Shown: positions 9,720-21,850 of the stretch, in pieces
How positions within the stretch are numbered: the first letter of the stretch is position 1
Layout of the letters: each line of letters opens with the position of its first letter
Source of the DNA: Schistocephalus solidus
Lineage: Eukaryota; Platyhelminthes; Cestoda; Diphyllobothriidea; Diphyllobothriidae
NCBI GenBank assembly: GCA_017591395.1
Contig: WEDG01003409.1
Span: 1 to 64,000, forward strand
Direction of reading: 5' to 3'
Length of the DNA stretch: 64,000 nucleotides
The notes under the pieces: generated by a model
Told to the model about the DNA's origin: nothing
What the model saw: only the letters and a program-made list of their open reading frames with translations
Database searches by the model: none
Made by a program: the position numbers and the translations under genes

Positions 9720-10705
9720 GAGCAGGTAAATTTAACAAAAGTGTATTTTCTTACCTGGTGGCCTCTTAACTTGGGGCGTTCGTTGGGGTTGCAGTCGGAG
9801 CCTCATCTGGGAGATGCAGAGGCGGTGATCTGTCCAACCATCGGCATCACGGATCGCCTTGGTTACCAGCACGTCCTGTCGATCTCGCCTCCGGACGAGA
9901 ACATAAACCAGCAGATGCCAGCGCCGCGACCAAGGGTGCATCCACGTGGCCGAGTCGGAAGGCGGAAGAAGGTGTTGGTCAGCAGGATACGGTGTTCCTC
10001 ACACATGCGCAGAAGAAGGAGACCGTTATTGTTACAGCTACCGAGACCGTGGAGACACTGCACTCGCTGCAAGGCAGCGTGGTCCGTCCCGACGCGGGCG
10101 TTGAAGTCACCAAGGACAATTATGTTGTCCTCTTTCGGCACAGTCGCCAGCAGGATCTGCAGGTCCTCGTAGAATTCGTTTTTCGCCGAATCAAAGCTCG
10201 TCATTGGGAGAGCGTACGCACTGATGATGGTGGCGAACTGGTCTCCCCGAAAAGGCAGGCGGAGGCTCATCAGGCGATCATTGATACCCTGCGGCAGACA
10301 GGGCAGACGTCTCACGATGTCGTTCCGGATGGCAAAGGCAACACCAGCGTCGCGTCGCTCTGCCTTTGGCCGGCCGCTCCAGAAGAAGGTGTAGCCGGCA
10401 CCCACCTCTTCCAGCTGACCCTGCGCAGAGAATCTGGGCTCGCTGAGAGCAGCAATGTCCACCTTGTAGCGCGCCAGTTCCCGAGCGACTAGCGCCGTCC
10501 TCCGTTCCGGCCGGTTGCTCCTCGGATTGTCTAAAAGTGAACGAACATTCCAGGCTGCTAGTGCGAGTGGACTCACCTGAGCAGCCTGGAGGGTATGGCG
10601 AGGGGGGGTGGGGACGGGGCGAATTGTTGTTTGTTTGGGTTTTACGACCACGTATTTTGCCATCTGCGAGCCGCGGCCGGCTGCAGAAGACTTGATAACC
10701 AGCAT
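9720..10705 (-). pseudogene. LINE A endonuclease (APE-type) region
   Basis: The frame runs from 10705 to 9863 and continues, after a frameshift, in 9941-9732. Motifs of apurinic-like LINE endonucleases are visible: [11 protein letters not shown] near the start, [10 protein letters not shown], the GVAFAIRND strand, [12 protein letters not shown], and TDH near the end. This domain nicks the target DNA for target-primed reverse transcription. The sequence resembles the craniofacial-development-protein-2-like endonucleases of RTE elements. The frameshift before the TDH segment disables it. Confidence 0.88.
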
Positions 10706-11170
10706 TTATTTAGAGCACCTTTTCTAGCCCCTTACTCCGCGAGGAGGCAAGCAGTGCTGTCCATAAACAGGGCTGCTCGGACATCTTAGACGGCTGCCAA
10801 ACTCCACTATGGGTCACGGTTTTGTTTTAGTGGGAGAACGACCCGAGGTAGCCTGGGCCGCCTAGGGGGTCGCTGTTGCCCACACCGTAGGACTTTTTGA
10901 GAGGGGGGAGAGATGGGAAGTTCGGGAGTCAGACATACCGGGTGTGGTGGCACACACAACACCGAAGACCATCACCTGGTTTAGCCCGCCAGTCGTGACA
11001 TTTGTCCGAAGTGTGGCCGCTGAAAAGAACCCAGCTTCGAGGAACCACAGTTGAGAGTTAGGTACAAGTTAGAGACGGCCACAGGAGCATTCACCACCTG
11101 TACGAGACAAATGGAGCGGCCAAAGTCTATCTGTGTGGTGCTTCTCCTAACTAGTACCCCTACACCCCTC

Positions 11171-11436
11171 CGAGGACATGTAGAGGAGTGCACTGACAGC
11201 AATAGGGAGCAGAAGGCGAGACGACTTAGTCTACAACCATTATACTTGCAGAAGGCACATTGAATGCACAAAGTACCTGATCAGATACTGTCGACATAAT
11301 TCTTGACAATTTCCCGAAATTGTGAGATCAGGTTTATTCCATTTCCATGGAAAATAAACCAAGAAATAATTGCAGACTTCCTTAACTTTGTGATTAAACC
11401 TGCCATTTTTGGGGCTTTTTTCAAAAATACCCCAAT
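11171..11436. other. Unassigned spacer
   Basis: Low-complexity AT-rich spacer between LINE A and a dispersed repeat. No gene or repeat recognised. Confidence 0.5.
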
Positions 11437-12085
11437 AGCATGTCAATATCCAACGAATATCGCTTGGATATCGACATTTCGAGATACGTATATTGACAGG
11501 ATACTGATTTTGTCCTCTGTGTCGATATAAGTATAATATCGACATGTCGAGATGCGATGACATAGGCAAAAAAAGGTTCCAGAACTACTTGCGCAAACCG
11601 TCACGTAAAACGAATATATACGGCGCGCCCCAATCCAATTACTTTACTGCGTCCATCCACTACGTAACGATCATTTTCCATCCACGTGTAGCTCGCATAG
11701 TCGCATTTTACCATTCTCCGCGTTGTTTAAAGAAAATGTAAACATTTAAAGAAAATCTAAACACAGGTTTGATAGAAACTTATAAAAATGTTTACTATAA
11801 AACGTGCAAAACAATAAAATGTACAAAAAAAGCCAAGTCCGCTTAATATCTACAAATTTGGGCGCGGGGATGCATTTAATCAAGGAGTGTGGGGGAGGGT
11901 GGTTCTCATCATATGGGATAGGAGTGGAGGTGGCGGGTGCAAGGTGGCCTTCTATAAATAGATATCATGGTAATGTGAAAAGAAATCAACCAACCGTTGA
12001 ATGTGAATTCTGTTAGGTGTATTTGTTCCCTCTTGTCGGCGGCGTCTAGGGACCCTTTTTGGCGCCTTATAAATGCAGCCTCCAA
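11437..12085. repeat. Unassigned ~640-bp dispersed repeat, copy 1
   Basis: Collinear with 55502-56150 over its length. Shared landmarks are an upstream zone rich in ATCGAC/GATATCG words, CGAATATATACGGC, a TAAAAATGTTTA(T/C)TATAAAACGTGC block, GGGATAGGAGTGGAGGTGGCG and a GGCGGCGTC end. On the minus strand the last block reads like related peptides in both copies (RRxKxSxDAAxKRxQ... TEF), hinting that it derives from the coding end of a transposon. Confidence 0.85.
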
Positions 12086-13099
12086 TTGCTGTATCTTTCT
12101 ATAAGATAAACGTCATGGCCATTTCTACGTTCCAGTTTGTAATGTTTGTAAAAAATATAACTATTTATTATATATTGCAGTAACAAATAAATAAATCCTA
12201 TGGTATAGCATATCCGGTTTAGCTGCTGTAAAAAGAGTCTTGCATTAATGGAAGCGTCGAGGCAAGAGGCTGTGCCACTAACGTCAGAAACGGCGCGGAT
12301 CATTCGTTAATTACTTCATATTGGGCAGAAAATTGGCGTGACCTTGTAGCAGTGATCCCAGCGCCATTGGTCTTAGTCAAGGGAAGTAGACGCAGCATCC
12401 GATTGAAGAAACGAAAACTTACATAGTATTATGTTTCTTTATTGATTCACTAAAATTTGCCTTGGAAAAGAACTTTAGTCTGACAAAAGGAAACAAGTGA
12501 GGTAATGTGTTGTATTATTATTGGAACAGTTAAGTTAAATTAATGGTTACGCCCCTGATAGCATACTTCCCATAATGAGGGCTGGATTAACTTGTGATGG
12601 AAGACTCCATGGCCTTATCTGAGGTGCTGCTGGTGTTTATCTTTAGTTCATTTTATTACTAAGAATACAATTTTTTGCTTGGGTTGGTTCCTTGCTTATG
12701 TTACCATGGAAAAGAAACTTACAAGATAACTACTTCCTGTGCCTTACTTTTCGGCGTATTGAGATGGACTGCTCCACCTGTTAAAATCCCAACTGAGTTT
12801 CTGATAAATGACAGGAGACGAACAGGAGCAAATGATGGGACCAAAGCTTAGGATTTCAACAGATGCCCAATCAAGTTACCTCCCGAAAACTAATAAAGGG
12901 ATGTTACATGCTTGCGCAATTCAGTTTCTTCAGTTTAATGGGTAAGGATAATAGGCAATGTCTTTGAAAACCCTGTTGTGTACATGCCCATGCGTTGAAT
13001 ACTGCGGGATATGCAGATACAAATTATTATTAAAAAAACAGATTACTTGCACGTTGTAAATAGCATTAGGATTGAAATTGCATGTGTTATGGTTCAGGG
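12086..13099. other. AT-rich intergenic, nothing recognised
   Basis: Only short open frames. No recognised coding or repeat signal. Confidence 0.5.
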
Positions 13100-13500
13100 G
13101 CAGTTAGCTGAGGTTCAGGCTGTCGAGGGAAAGCAGGGGACACATATAGTCAACAAAGCCTTTCTCGAACAGTTGAAGGGATGTCACCCCCACGACTGAT
13201 TGGGGAACCCATTGCAGCTCTCTGCTACCCTTTGCGCAAAAATTCAGAGGGATCGTTCGGCTTGAACATTTTCGTACGCAGCTTCATAGAGTGCCCAAGA
13301 AGATGGGAAGAAAGGTGCCACTGAAACATTTCCTCAAAGCTCAATCACCCTCAAAGCCATGCATTATCTTGTAATGCCGGATAATATCACCTCTTTACTG
13401 GCCGTAACCCAGAGGCAGCGCAGTCTTTCGAGTTAAGCTCGATCATTGAAATCATTTACCAGCCGTGTTACACGGCGTTGTACATTTTCGGGGCATTTTT
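13100..13500 (-). mobile_element. C-terminal fragment of a CR1/jockey-like LINE ORF2
   Basis: In broken minus-strand frames the translation follows the end of CR1/jockey-type ORF2 proteins: an LERLRCLW block, then a YK(I/A)MHG-like stretch, then RVAESCNGFPNQSW in place of the usual RVVxxWNxLP. A 122-base part (13256-13378) recurs at 16448-16572. Multiple stops; no RT core nearby. Confidence 0.6.
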
Positions 13501-16447
13501 TCCTTTGTTAACCATGTCCGCCATGCTTTTATGCCATGTTCGTGATGGGACTGAAAACAGATGCCATAAAATCTCCCAAAAAGCCTTTGTTAAAGGTTAC
13601 AAATTTCCTGTTGATTAAGTTTTTTATGGCCTTCGTGCACTGTGCATTGAGACTCATGCAGGGAATAATATCTGTATGCGAAATTCTGCAGTATTATCAA
13701 TCAGCTGTTCTAAAAATAAATGGCATATCAGCTCTTCTACTTGACCATAATCCCAAAATCCCAGTTTGGCCTAGCCTTTCAAACGAATTTATTTCCTAAA
13801 ACGCGCCCGAATCACTCAACGTGTCCGTCATTGTCTTGAATATTGTTAATTGTCACGAGTGTGCAATGAAATTAATAAAAAACAACTACTTCATGGAAAT
13901 AAAATTACCAGAGTTGAATGGACGGATTTATTGGAAGAGGCTGTTAATTGTATATTGCTACAACAAGGAGCCTTGTAAATAACAATGGTGGTGCCATATA
14001 TAATGGGCCACAGTCAACCTTGAGGTGTCGGTTCATCAGCACTACACGGCTTTGCGCCTCAATTATCAGAATATGACGATAATGAAAATTCTGTTGTGAC
14101 GGTCATGGTTCTATTAAACGCACATTCCACATGTCGATAGGATTTACGCGTAACACAAAGCCCTCGTATCCTTATAGATATCTAAGGATCAGAACGCAGC
14201 CATACACGCACAGTTATGAGCGGTGGCTGAATACAACTATGTGAGCCTTTAGGGAATCATGCGATTTCGGTCGGCGGAGCAACTGCTCAGTAGTACTGTC
14301 ATCGCCTTAGACCTTCAGTGACTCTTAAACAGTTCGCTGACATACGGGACTGCTTTGCACAATTAACGTATCGTTCACCAACCATGGCAGACAGAGGGCA
14401 TGTCATCTTGCAAAAGCTCATCTAGGGACTCCCGACCGTTGATTTACAAATCCTCCGAGACGCAATCGAGCAATTCGATTGCAAAATAAGTGTGGGGCCT
14501 CAGATCAGCAGACTACAGACGTTGTAGACCGATGGGATGCTAACTGTAGAGTATATCACTAGGACCAGCTTTAGCCATATAATGTCGTCAGAATCGTTAA
14601 GCACTTCATCGGGCACACAGGTATAAATAGAAGGAGAGAATAAGTTTATAACGTAAGGTATATAAGTTAACAGTAACAAATTTTAGACATAAAAGAGAAG
14701 TATAATGATACAAGCGAATGCTGCGCACCTGTACAATCGCTGCGTTTGGAGTGAGAGGTTGTCACGAATTATCAGTTAGATACCGGTGGGGAGTTCAGCG
14801 CTGTTGGCAAATGCGGGTGTGGGTCGGGGAGATGCTGACGGTTAGGGGGCCTGCGAGATGGTACGATAGCGGTAACGAGGGGAGATGTCAGCGATGGGGA
14901 GGGAAGAAATACCAGCCATCTTCACAGACCATCGATTACACCATTCCCATCCGGGATCAGCGCGAAAAATGTTCCCAGTCCATTCAAACAATTCTGACGA
15001 AAATGTGGTCCGGTACAATGTATCCACCATATTTTACTCGTTGCTATGAGACTCCCTGCGAGGGCTCCAGACTGGGTTGCAAGACGCTGCGTGAAATGCA
15101 TGGGCTTTAACCCGATCAGTGTGGGGTTTTCTGAGGAAAACGTTGGCTTACGTAATATGGACATTCTGCCCTCTACTTATGTTTATACTCTTTCGGATTT
15201 TATTCCTTTCTCATCCCACTATTTTCAGACTTTACCTAATGTGCACATAACAGGAAAAAAGGGGATAAGTTATACCGTCTTTAAAGTTCGCAGACATTTT
15301 ATCTTTCAGGCAACACAACATATCTCACGTGCAAATAGCCATTCCCGAGGGCCGATTGAACCGCATAAATCTTCTGTACTAATGCGTTCGAGATCTTTTA
15401 TGCCTTTTCCTTGTCTAATTTCGAGGGGAAGTTTCATGACTGCAATCAGCCGCGCCGCATTTAAATTATTCAACCGGCGTGGAGTAAATGCGCCTCCATA
15501 TAGCCTTCTCTGGGTTCGAACCCCAATCCATAAAAAAAAAAAGAGAACGCAATCTCCTGTTGTAATCCTATCAACTAGGCCCGTTCTGGAGAGAAGTGTT
15601 CACGACTTAACCTAATTACCAAAGAAAAGATTATATGTACATATTGTCTAGGAGATTTTCCACTTCCAGCTCCACCCGCACTGTAACTGTTAGGTAATAA
15701 TCTTCGTAAACTGGTATTCATTAATATTGTTGACATAATGACATTACCTACGGACAAAAGAGACTGTTACTCTCAGTATTATCGTCCTGTCTATAATACT
15801 AGTCACTTTGTGGCTACTGGCGGGGTTCAAAAGCTAGCCCCAAGGAAGCACGGAACGAGTTAGCTCCATAACTGATCGGTGAGCTTCCCCCACCAATATT
15901 ATTATTTTTTTGAAAAACAATCCAAATGTATGTCGAGTTTTTCCCTGTTTATTCAGGTTCTCGGCTTTACTCACTTGACCATCTGTCAGATGGAAACCGT
16001 ACAACCTGTGGTTTGTATTTTCTTCTTAATTTTTCTATGTAATGAATACCCCTTACTGAAAATATATCTGTTTTGAAGTTCGTTAGGCCTCGTGCCAGGT
16101 ACGATGAGATGTTTTCCTATAAAACTGATTTTTTAAAATAACCGCAGGCACACTAAGGATTTCATTACGTTCGAGTTTCTTAACCGCTATCAGAATATCT
16201 GATTACTTGTTGCAATTCAATACTTTAGTTGAGCGCGACTGGTGGGTTTTAAAGCGTTTCCTTCGGGTCATGTGCTGTTCGTTTCCTCGGCGATATTTCA
16301 CTCTCAGTCAGACACATTCAATCTAATCAGTATCAGTATATTTGAGGGAGAAATGTGTGAGTTACCTTTGAATACCCTTATTGCACATGCGAGTTGTGGT
16401 ATCAAATAAATAGTATCTCGGGATGTTGATGAGGCCAATTGAGGGAA
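13501..16447. other. AT-rich intergenic, nothing firm
   Basis: The longest frame is 189 codons at 15046-15615 (+) with no recognisable domain. A B-box-like GGGTTCGAACCCC at 15510-15522 followed by an A run may be a SINE remnant. Otherwise nothing recognised. Confidence 0.45.
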
Positions 16448-16572
16448 AGTTCGGCTTGGACATTTTCGTATGCAGCTTCATAGAGTGCCCAAGAAGATTG
16501 GAAGAAAGGTGCCACTGAAATATCTCCTCAAAGCTCAATCACCCTCAAAGCCATGCATTATCTTGTAATGGA
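16448..16572 (-). mobile_element. Second copy of the LINE C-terminal fragment
   Basis: About 93% identical by eye to 13256-13378, starting TTCGGCTTGGACATTTTCGTA and ending at CATTATCTTGTAATG. Too short to be independent evidence of an element, but it confirms the repeat. Confidence 0.75.
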
Positions 16573-19500
16573 TAATAGCCATCTTTTCATCATACTCTGA
16601 GCTTTTACGGTGAGACAGTAACTCATATCTCGACATGACAAATAAATTCCTTGTGTCTTATTCATGGCTTCATGAGCCTCATAATTGTTAAACTTTCCTG
16701 CCCTAGGGTCGTTTTGGACAAACCAATTTAGAGCATCTGTTAAGAACCCACGCCTCCTTTGTGTATATGGCCTGCAGTGAATATATCATGAATTTTATCT
16801 AAATACCAATGCCGCTTGGATATGTGATTCCATATCAGATAATGCTTTCCTGAGTAAATTAAATTCACACTTTACTGCATGTTATTCCTTACGGTTTTAC
16901 AACATGGATTTTCTCCTTTTTGTTAAATAACGGCAAACTTGTCATTGCAAGGTCTAAAGTGCTGTGCCAGACTTCATTTAACAAATATTTTTGCGCTGTG
17001 AGGAAAATAATTCTTCTACCTGGAAAGTCACTTAGCAAATCATTACTGCATTGACCTTCTAGTTAGGATAAATCATATTTTAAATTTGTTCTATGATAAT
17101 TTCATTACCCCCTCTAGACCGTCTTTAAAACATAGGTACATCCTGTTTGTTCATTTAGTTGCCTTTTGCCTCTTGCACCAAACATTACATTTTGGACGCT
17201 TCTTGGTGTCCATACTATACAAAAGTCTGCCACATGACTTTAAATAAGTCCTTAGGGTATTACGATTTGCAACAAAAAGCAGATTCATGGTAACTGCACC
17301 CCTATCAGGGCTCCACCGACCGTTTCCAGCCATCAACACATTCTTTAAACATTCGATATTGCTCTTACGAAACTTAAGTTTATGTCAGTTCAAATCTCAG
17401 CATTGTTAGGTAAGAATACTTACCCAAGCTGGCAACTGTTCCCATAATTTTGCGTGTATATTTATTCCGCTGATCTCTCGACCGTACTTTTCTCCCCTTC
17501 ATAACCACCCCCCCCCCCCCCCCCTCAGAAGACTGCATTTCACCATTCCTCTGTCATCTACCAAATTTGCGACAAAATTCGTCAGTGCTTACTTAATCAC
17601 TAACTGCATCGCTACTCGGACGATGTTATGGTCCTTCCGCCTGAAGTTTTTCCTCCACCGAGCAAATTGTAATTGAGGTTGCAGACCATTATCAGATTAT
17701 ATACGAAAAACTAGCTTTTGGGTAGGGATATATGAGTCTTGCTCATTATTTTGTCGGTTCCGAGATGATGTGTCTTTTGAGCTGGTACCACTATGTAACA
17801 GAATGTTAAAATGTTTAGCAAAAATGGTCAATAGAGGAAAGCCTTCCTGGTGCAGCAAATTCTGTTGTACAGAAAAATTTCAGTTAATCGCACAGCTTAT
17901 TCAACTGAATCACTATTTCATAAGTGGACTTTATTTGAAGTTGTGCGGCGGAAATTTAATTGTGGGTTATTTCCTTAATGATTTAACACAGAAACCGGGG
18001 GAGGCAAACATCAGAATAAGTGCCTCAGACAGCATCAGAAAAATCAAGTAAATCGATATTAGGAATTAAGCTTATATGCACATAGAAACAATAATGAATT
18101 CACCAACACATGAAGATATATAACTGTGGTAAAAACAAGTTTTGCCTAAGAAAAGTATTTATTTATACATGAGCCTAACAGATAGTCTGCTACGCGTTAG
18201 AGATACAATAAAATCCTAAACTCTGTTTCGATTGTCACGATCCCCGTATTACTTGTTCGTTGAAGGGGCATTACGGATTTTTTTTTTAATCGAAATTTCA
18301 TTTTGTTCGACTCACGTGTTTAGTGGAATTTCCAGGTTAAAGGTAATAGGTCATGTTCCGAATTCCATTCTTGGAACCTTTGTCTTAAGTATTTTGGTAA
18401 CTTTTAGCTTTATATTGCATATCTGGGGTTTGTAAATGGCCAATAATGAATACACTAAGAAAACTACCATCACGCAGTTAACACATGCAACAGCCGGATT
18501 TCGGAAAATCACGTGTTCGTGCCATATGCTCATGTCTACGTTGGGTGAATGGTTGTCCATGGCCATATTACGTTTTACTGCTTTAGTATTTCCAGTTTTT
18601 CAGATGGGCCGTATGCGGTCATTCCACGGAAGATAATTTCTTTCTAATCCCAGTTTCTTTTGCGTATTGGGCCGGCTCTAGATCCTCAAGCAACGGGCAC
18701 CCAATTGCCAAGCATTCATGAATAATCTAAAAAGAAATTGCAGTTCAGTATTTAAAGCAAAAACCCGTATAACAGAAAACACATACAAAACTTAGTGTGA
18801 AACACTGAGGATCGAAATTTCCCTTAGTATAAACATCGGTAAGACCTGTTTTTGGGCCTTTAACCATCTCATGCGTTGGAGATAACTTAGGGCCCGAGCC
18901 GTATCGTATAACAAAGCTGACAGAAATTTTAATTTTATTTGAGACCTTATCTCATTAAACCACGGAAATTAAATGATTTCAACTTTGCCATTCACATGCG
19001 TTTGCAAAGCAACTCAGATGAAGTTAGCATGCTCCAAGTATGCTGTAATAACGTTTTTATTGCAGAATTTTGAAAATCCGAAAAGGATAAATCACATATG
19101 TTTTACCAAAATAGAATATATATTGTTTTTGCTGTGCTGATTGGCTGTAATGATTAATTAAGATCTATAAAGCTTGATTTTTGCAGATCAAGATAAATTT
19201 ATCTTTTGAGAACCTCTTGTTTTTGTCCCGAGCACTTTGTTTGATCTTTCTGAAAAGTTTTTTGACGATGATGCAGAAGTGTGTTCTATGTATACACGTC
19301 ACTTTTTGATATCAAACTGGTCCTTAGATTTTTATTGTAATCACACATGGAACCCAGTATTTACTTTGACTAACATTTAATATGCAAATTTTAAAAACAC
19401 TACCTGTAAAATCTTTCTTTGTTTTTATTCTCAGGTCAAATGGTTTCCTTAAAACCCGGGTTAGGCTATATTAAACATCCTCAATACGACAATAGAGACA

Positions 19501-19869
19501 AGACATGTATTTAAATTGCACGAAAGGTAACTTTGCACTGCCACAGAGAAATTTAGCTATAGACAAGTGGTCAACTTTCGGTTACTATAATTGCTTCAAG
19601 TGCTCACGTTCTGGTTGCGGTAAGATAAGTGAATTGGGAGCCCGTAAAGCATGTGATCTCATGCCATATTCCAGGAAGATAAGGGTTATGGTTAAGGTAA
19701 AGAGTGAGCTTAGGTTTGGGATTAATGATAGAGTTAATAAAGGGTTGGGGTTAAGATTAAGGCTGCAGTGTCTGTTACAATGAGAGTTTAGAATAGGTGG
19801 ATGGCTCCTTCCTTGAAGTTAAATTAAGGCCGTCTGGAATACCAGGGGTTCACATTCCCGTGTCTGATG
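16573..19869. other. AT-rich intergenic with a poly-C tract
   Basis: Contains a C homopolymer at 17508-17524. Short open frames only, with no recognised gene. Confidence 0.5.
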
Positions 19870-20220
19870 GGGAAATGTGCGGTACAAATGTGGGAGTATA
19901 TTTGAGTTTTATTGTGATTTAAATTGCTGTTTCAGCTATTCCTCTTCAAAACTTGGAGTTTTCTGTACACAGTACTCCTGCTACAGGGGATATTGGAGGC
20001 AAACCAAAGGCGTTCCAATGGGTTCAATAATCAACGGGATGGTCGCTGAGACGGCCATTAAAAATCTCTCTTTGTATGTGTTACGTCGACGATAGATGTT
20101 TCAGTCGACATCGGATTAGAGTGGATTATTGCGCAACTCAAATGAACCTTTTTATCTCAGATCTGCACTTCAGCATTGAGTAGAGACTAAAGGTTGAAAT
20201 CCATCCTCAGATGAACTCAC
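19870..20220 (+). mobile_element. Penelope-like RT fragment
   Basis: The plus-strand frame gives YWRQTKGVPMGSIINGMVAE at about 20000-20055, matching the Y-x-Q-x-x-G-V/T-x-M-G-S motif of Penelope-type RTs. It is followed out of frame by a possible R/Y-V-D-D-R remnant (GTTACGTCGACGATAGA) and a LHFSIE-like segment. Stops break it. Downstream similarity to 20640 is too weak to claim. Confidence 0.6.
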
Positions 20221-20639
20221 CGACCGCAAACACAGCTACTGATAACAGCACATAAGAGACCAACCAACAACCCATAAATATGGAGTAAAAACAAGAATCA
20301 CATAGTGCAGCGCAAAACAGGTCTCTGTGCATTCTATGCCGGCGAGGGAAAATTAAATAACGCTTGCCAGTCGTCAAACGGGCTGACATCAAGTGCCTTC
20401 GAGTCAAACGGTAAGAGCAAGCATTTCTTGAGAGTAGCTAAATGCTCTAAAGGGGCCGGAGTAAGGAATGTACACATTGCGCAGCGTATGGCACTCCAAA
20501 GATGGTGTCTAGACCACAGTTGCATTTCAAGCATCATGCGGAATAGAAGGTGCTTGATTAAGCACTCTGACAACCAAAACGCCCCAAATATACTCATTAT
20601 AATTGTTCAGTTTCACACCATCTGGTGATCGGCGATCCA

Positions 20640-21044
20640 TGCGTAGTCTGCATGCACGTAACGCGTTGTATAATGTGAGTTGTGCGGAGAGACTTGAATA
20701 ATCAGATCATAAATAGAATCCTCCTGGAGACTGTAGCTTCATCCACCTTGCTGATGAAACTGCGTCAAGGTACCTAATTGTGACTGACACGAAGCGCTCA
20801 AGTAACGCCTGCGATGCATCTACTCACTTTTTAAAGACTATGCATCTTTGTTATCGGAATTAAGTCAGGCTTGGGTGTGTACCGGGTGGCGTTATGCTTA
20901 CTAATACACCGAACCGAAATTCTTTCTTTTAACTTCTAGGCGGGGTCCGTAATCTTGCAGCCACAGGCTCTCAGACTTGAGAGAAATTTTTCACTCATCT
21001 CGGGTCATTGAACCGCTTGCAAATTAACAAACCTACGTCTGTCA
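20640..21044. other. Unassigned spacer
   Basis: No gene or repeat recognised before the (CA)n tract. Confidence 0.5.
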
Positions 21045-21064
21045 ACACACACACACACACACAC
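21045..21064. repeat. (AC)10 tract at the SINE 3' end
   Basis: A dinucleotide run abutting the 3' end of the SINE at 21065-21428. On the SINE sense strand it is a (GT)n tail. Confidence 0.95.
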
Positions 21065-21428
21065 GATGGTTCGACCGTCATAGTCCGACGATGTCCACCG
21101 TATGCTCCATGGGAAAGTGGAGCAGGGACGGTGACTTGCGCGTGATTTAGTTTAAAGTGATAGTAGACTTGCGCTGCATCTACCGCACTCTCTCCTCCTC
21201 CCCCACCTGAGCCCGGTGTCAAGACAGAGTCAAGAAGACCGGAGGCGGGAGAGGACGCAGGTGGCTGGCGTGGCTGGGTTCCCTAAGTCCTAGCCGCCCC
21301 TAGGCGTGCCACCACACCTCCATGTTCGGCATTTGTTATGGGAGCGCAACCCGAATAACGCCTGCCGTGCCCTAATGTGGCCCCCGTGTTGGTCCAACGC
21401 ATCTACCACGTGGCCCGTTTAGGGGGCA
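21065..21428 (-). mobile_element. SINE family 1, full copy with (GT)n tail
   Basis: Near identical to 6228-6588 and 28439-28806. On the minus strand it begins CCCCCTAAACGGGCCACGTG and has an A-box-like GTGGTAGATGCGTTGG and a B-box-like GGGTTGCGCTCCC. It then passes into the LINE-shared 3' half and ends ACGGTCGAACCATCG plus (GT)n. Confidence 0.9.
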
Positions 21429-21448
21429 CAACACACACACACACACAC

Positions 21449-21850
21449 GATAGTTCGACCATCGTAGTCCGAAGATGTCCACCGTATGCTCCACAGAAAG
21501 ATGGTGCAGGGATGGTAACATGCGCGTGCTTTAGTTTAAAGTGATAGTAGACTTGCACTGCATCTACCGCACTCTCTCCTCCTCCCTCACCTGAGCCCAG
21601 TGTCATGACAGAGTCAAGAAGACCGGAGATGGGAGAGGGCGCGTGTGGCTGGCGCGACCACAGCCGCCCCTAGGCATACTACCACACCTGGCTCGGATCC
21701 CACGGAGTGGGAGTGCCATAAAGGCCACATTAGGAAGGAGCTATTGCAGCCTGACTTTCAGTCCACCAGTTAGCCACTCCGCACAAAACACACATTGGGC
21801 TGACCCCGCAGTCTAAATTATCCCGTCAGCTGGCAACATTCCAAGTCACG
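21449..21850 (-). mobile_element. 3'UTR-only copy of the RTE-like LINE with (GT)n tail
   Basis: Matches the 3' end of LINE D and the copy at 38878-39600, including the GGCTCGGATCCCACGGAGTGGG block that the SINE lacks. So it is a 5'-truncated LINE, not a SINE. The 3' end abuts (AC)n at 21430-21448, and the SINE 21065-21428 sits on the other side of that run. Confidence 0.82.

Larger units (their letters stand above)
5830..11170 (-). mobile_element. RTE-like LINE copy A (with nested SINE)
   Basis: Minus-strand non-LTR retrotransposon. It comprises a 5' leader (about 11170-10706), an APE-type endonuclease, a reverse transcriptase, C-terminal C2H2 fingers and a 3'UTR. Its borders come from alignment by eye with copy D (57829-63020): both share the 5' boundary at the CTAACTAGTACCCCTA motif. 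On the 3' side, copy A loses similarity near 5830, so it lacks the last ~250 bases of the shared 3'UTR. A SINE is inserted at 6228-6588. The ORF is broken by several frameshifts, so this copy is inactive. Confidence 0.9.

Noticed and set aside
9688..9760. A GT-AG 'intron' between endonuclease and RT in LINE A (and at 61570-61605 in LINE D)
   Set aside because: GTAAG and TTTCAG flank a short T-rich stretch in both copies, but splicing leads to an immediate stop. Reading through in another frame gives coding sequence ([16 protein letters not shown] in copy D). It is a frameshifted coding segment, not an intron.
15508..15545. Possible tRNA gene (GGGTTCGAACCCC B-box)
   Set aside because: No A box or cloverleaf can be built upstream, and it is followed by poly-A. 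More likely a SINE remnant.
15046..15615. A 189-codon plus-strand frame
   Set aside because: No recognisable motif. It overlaps an A-run and a B-box-like site that look like repeat debris.
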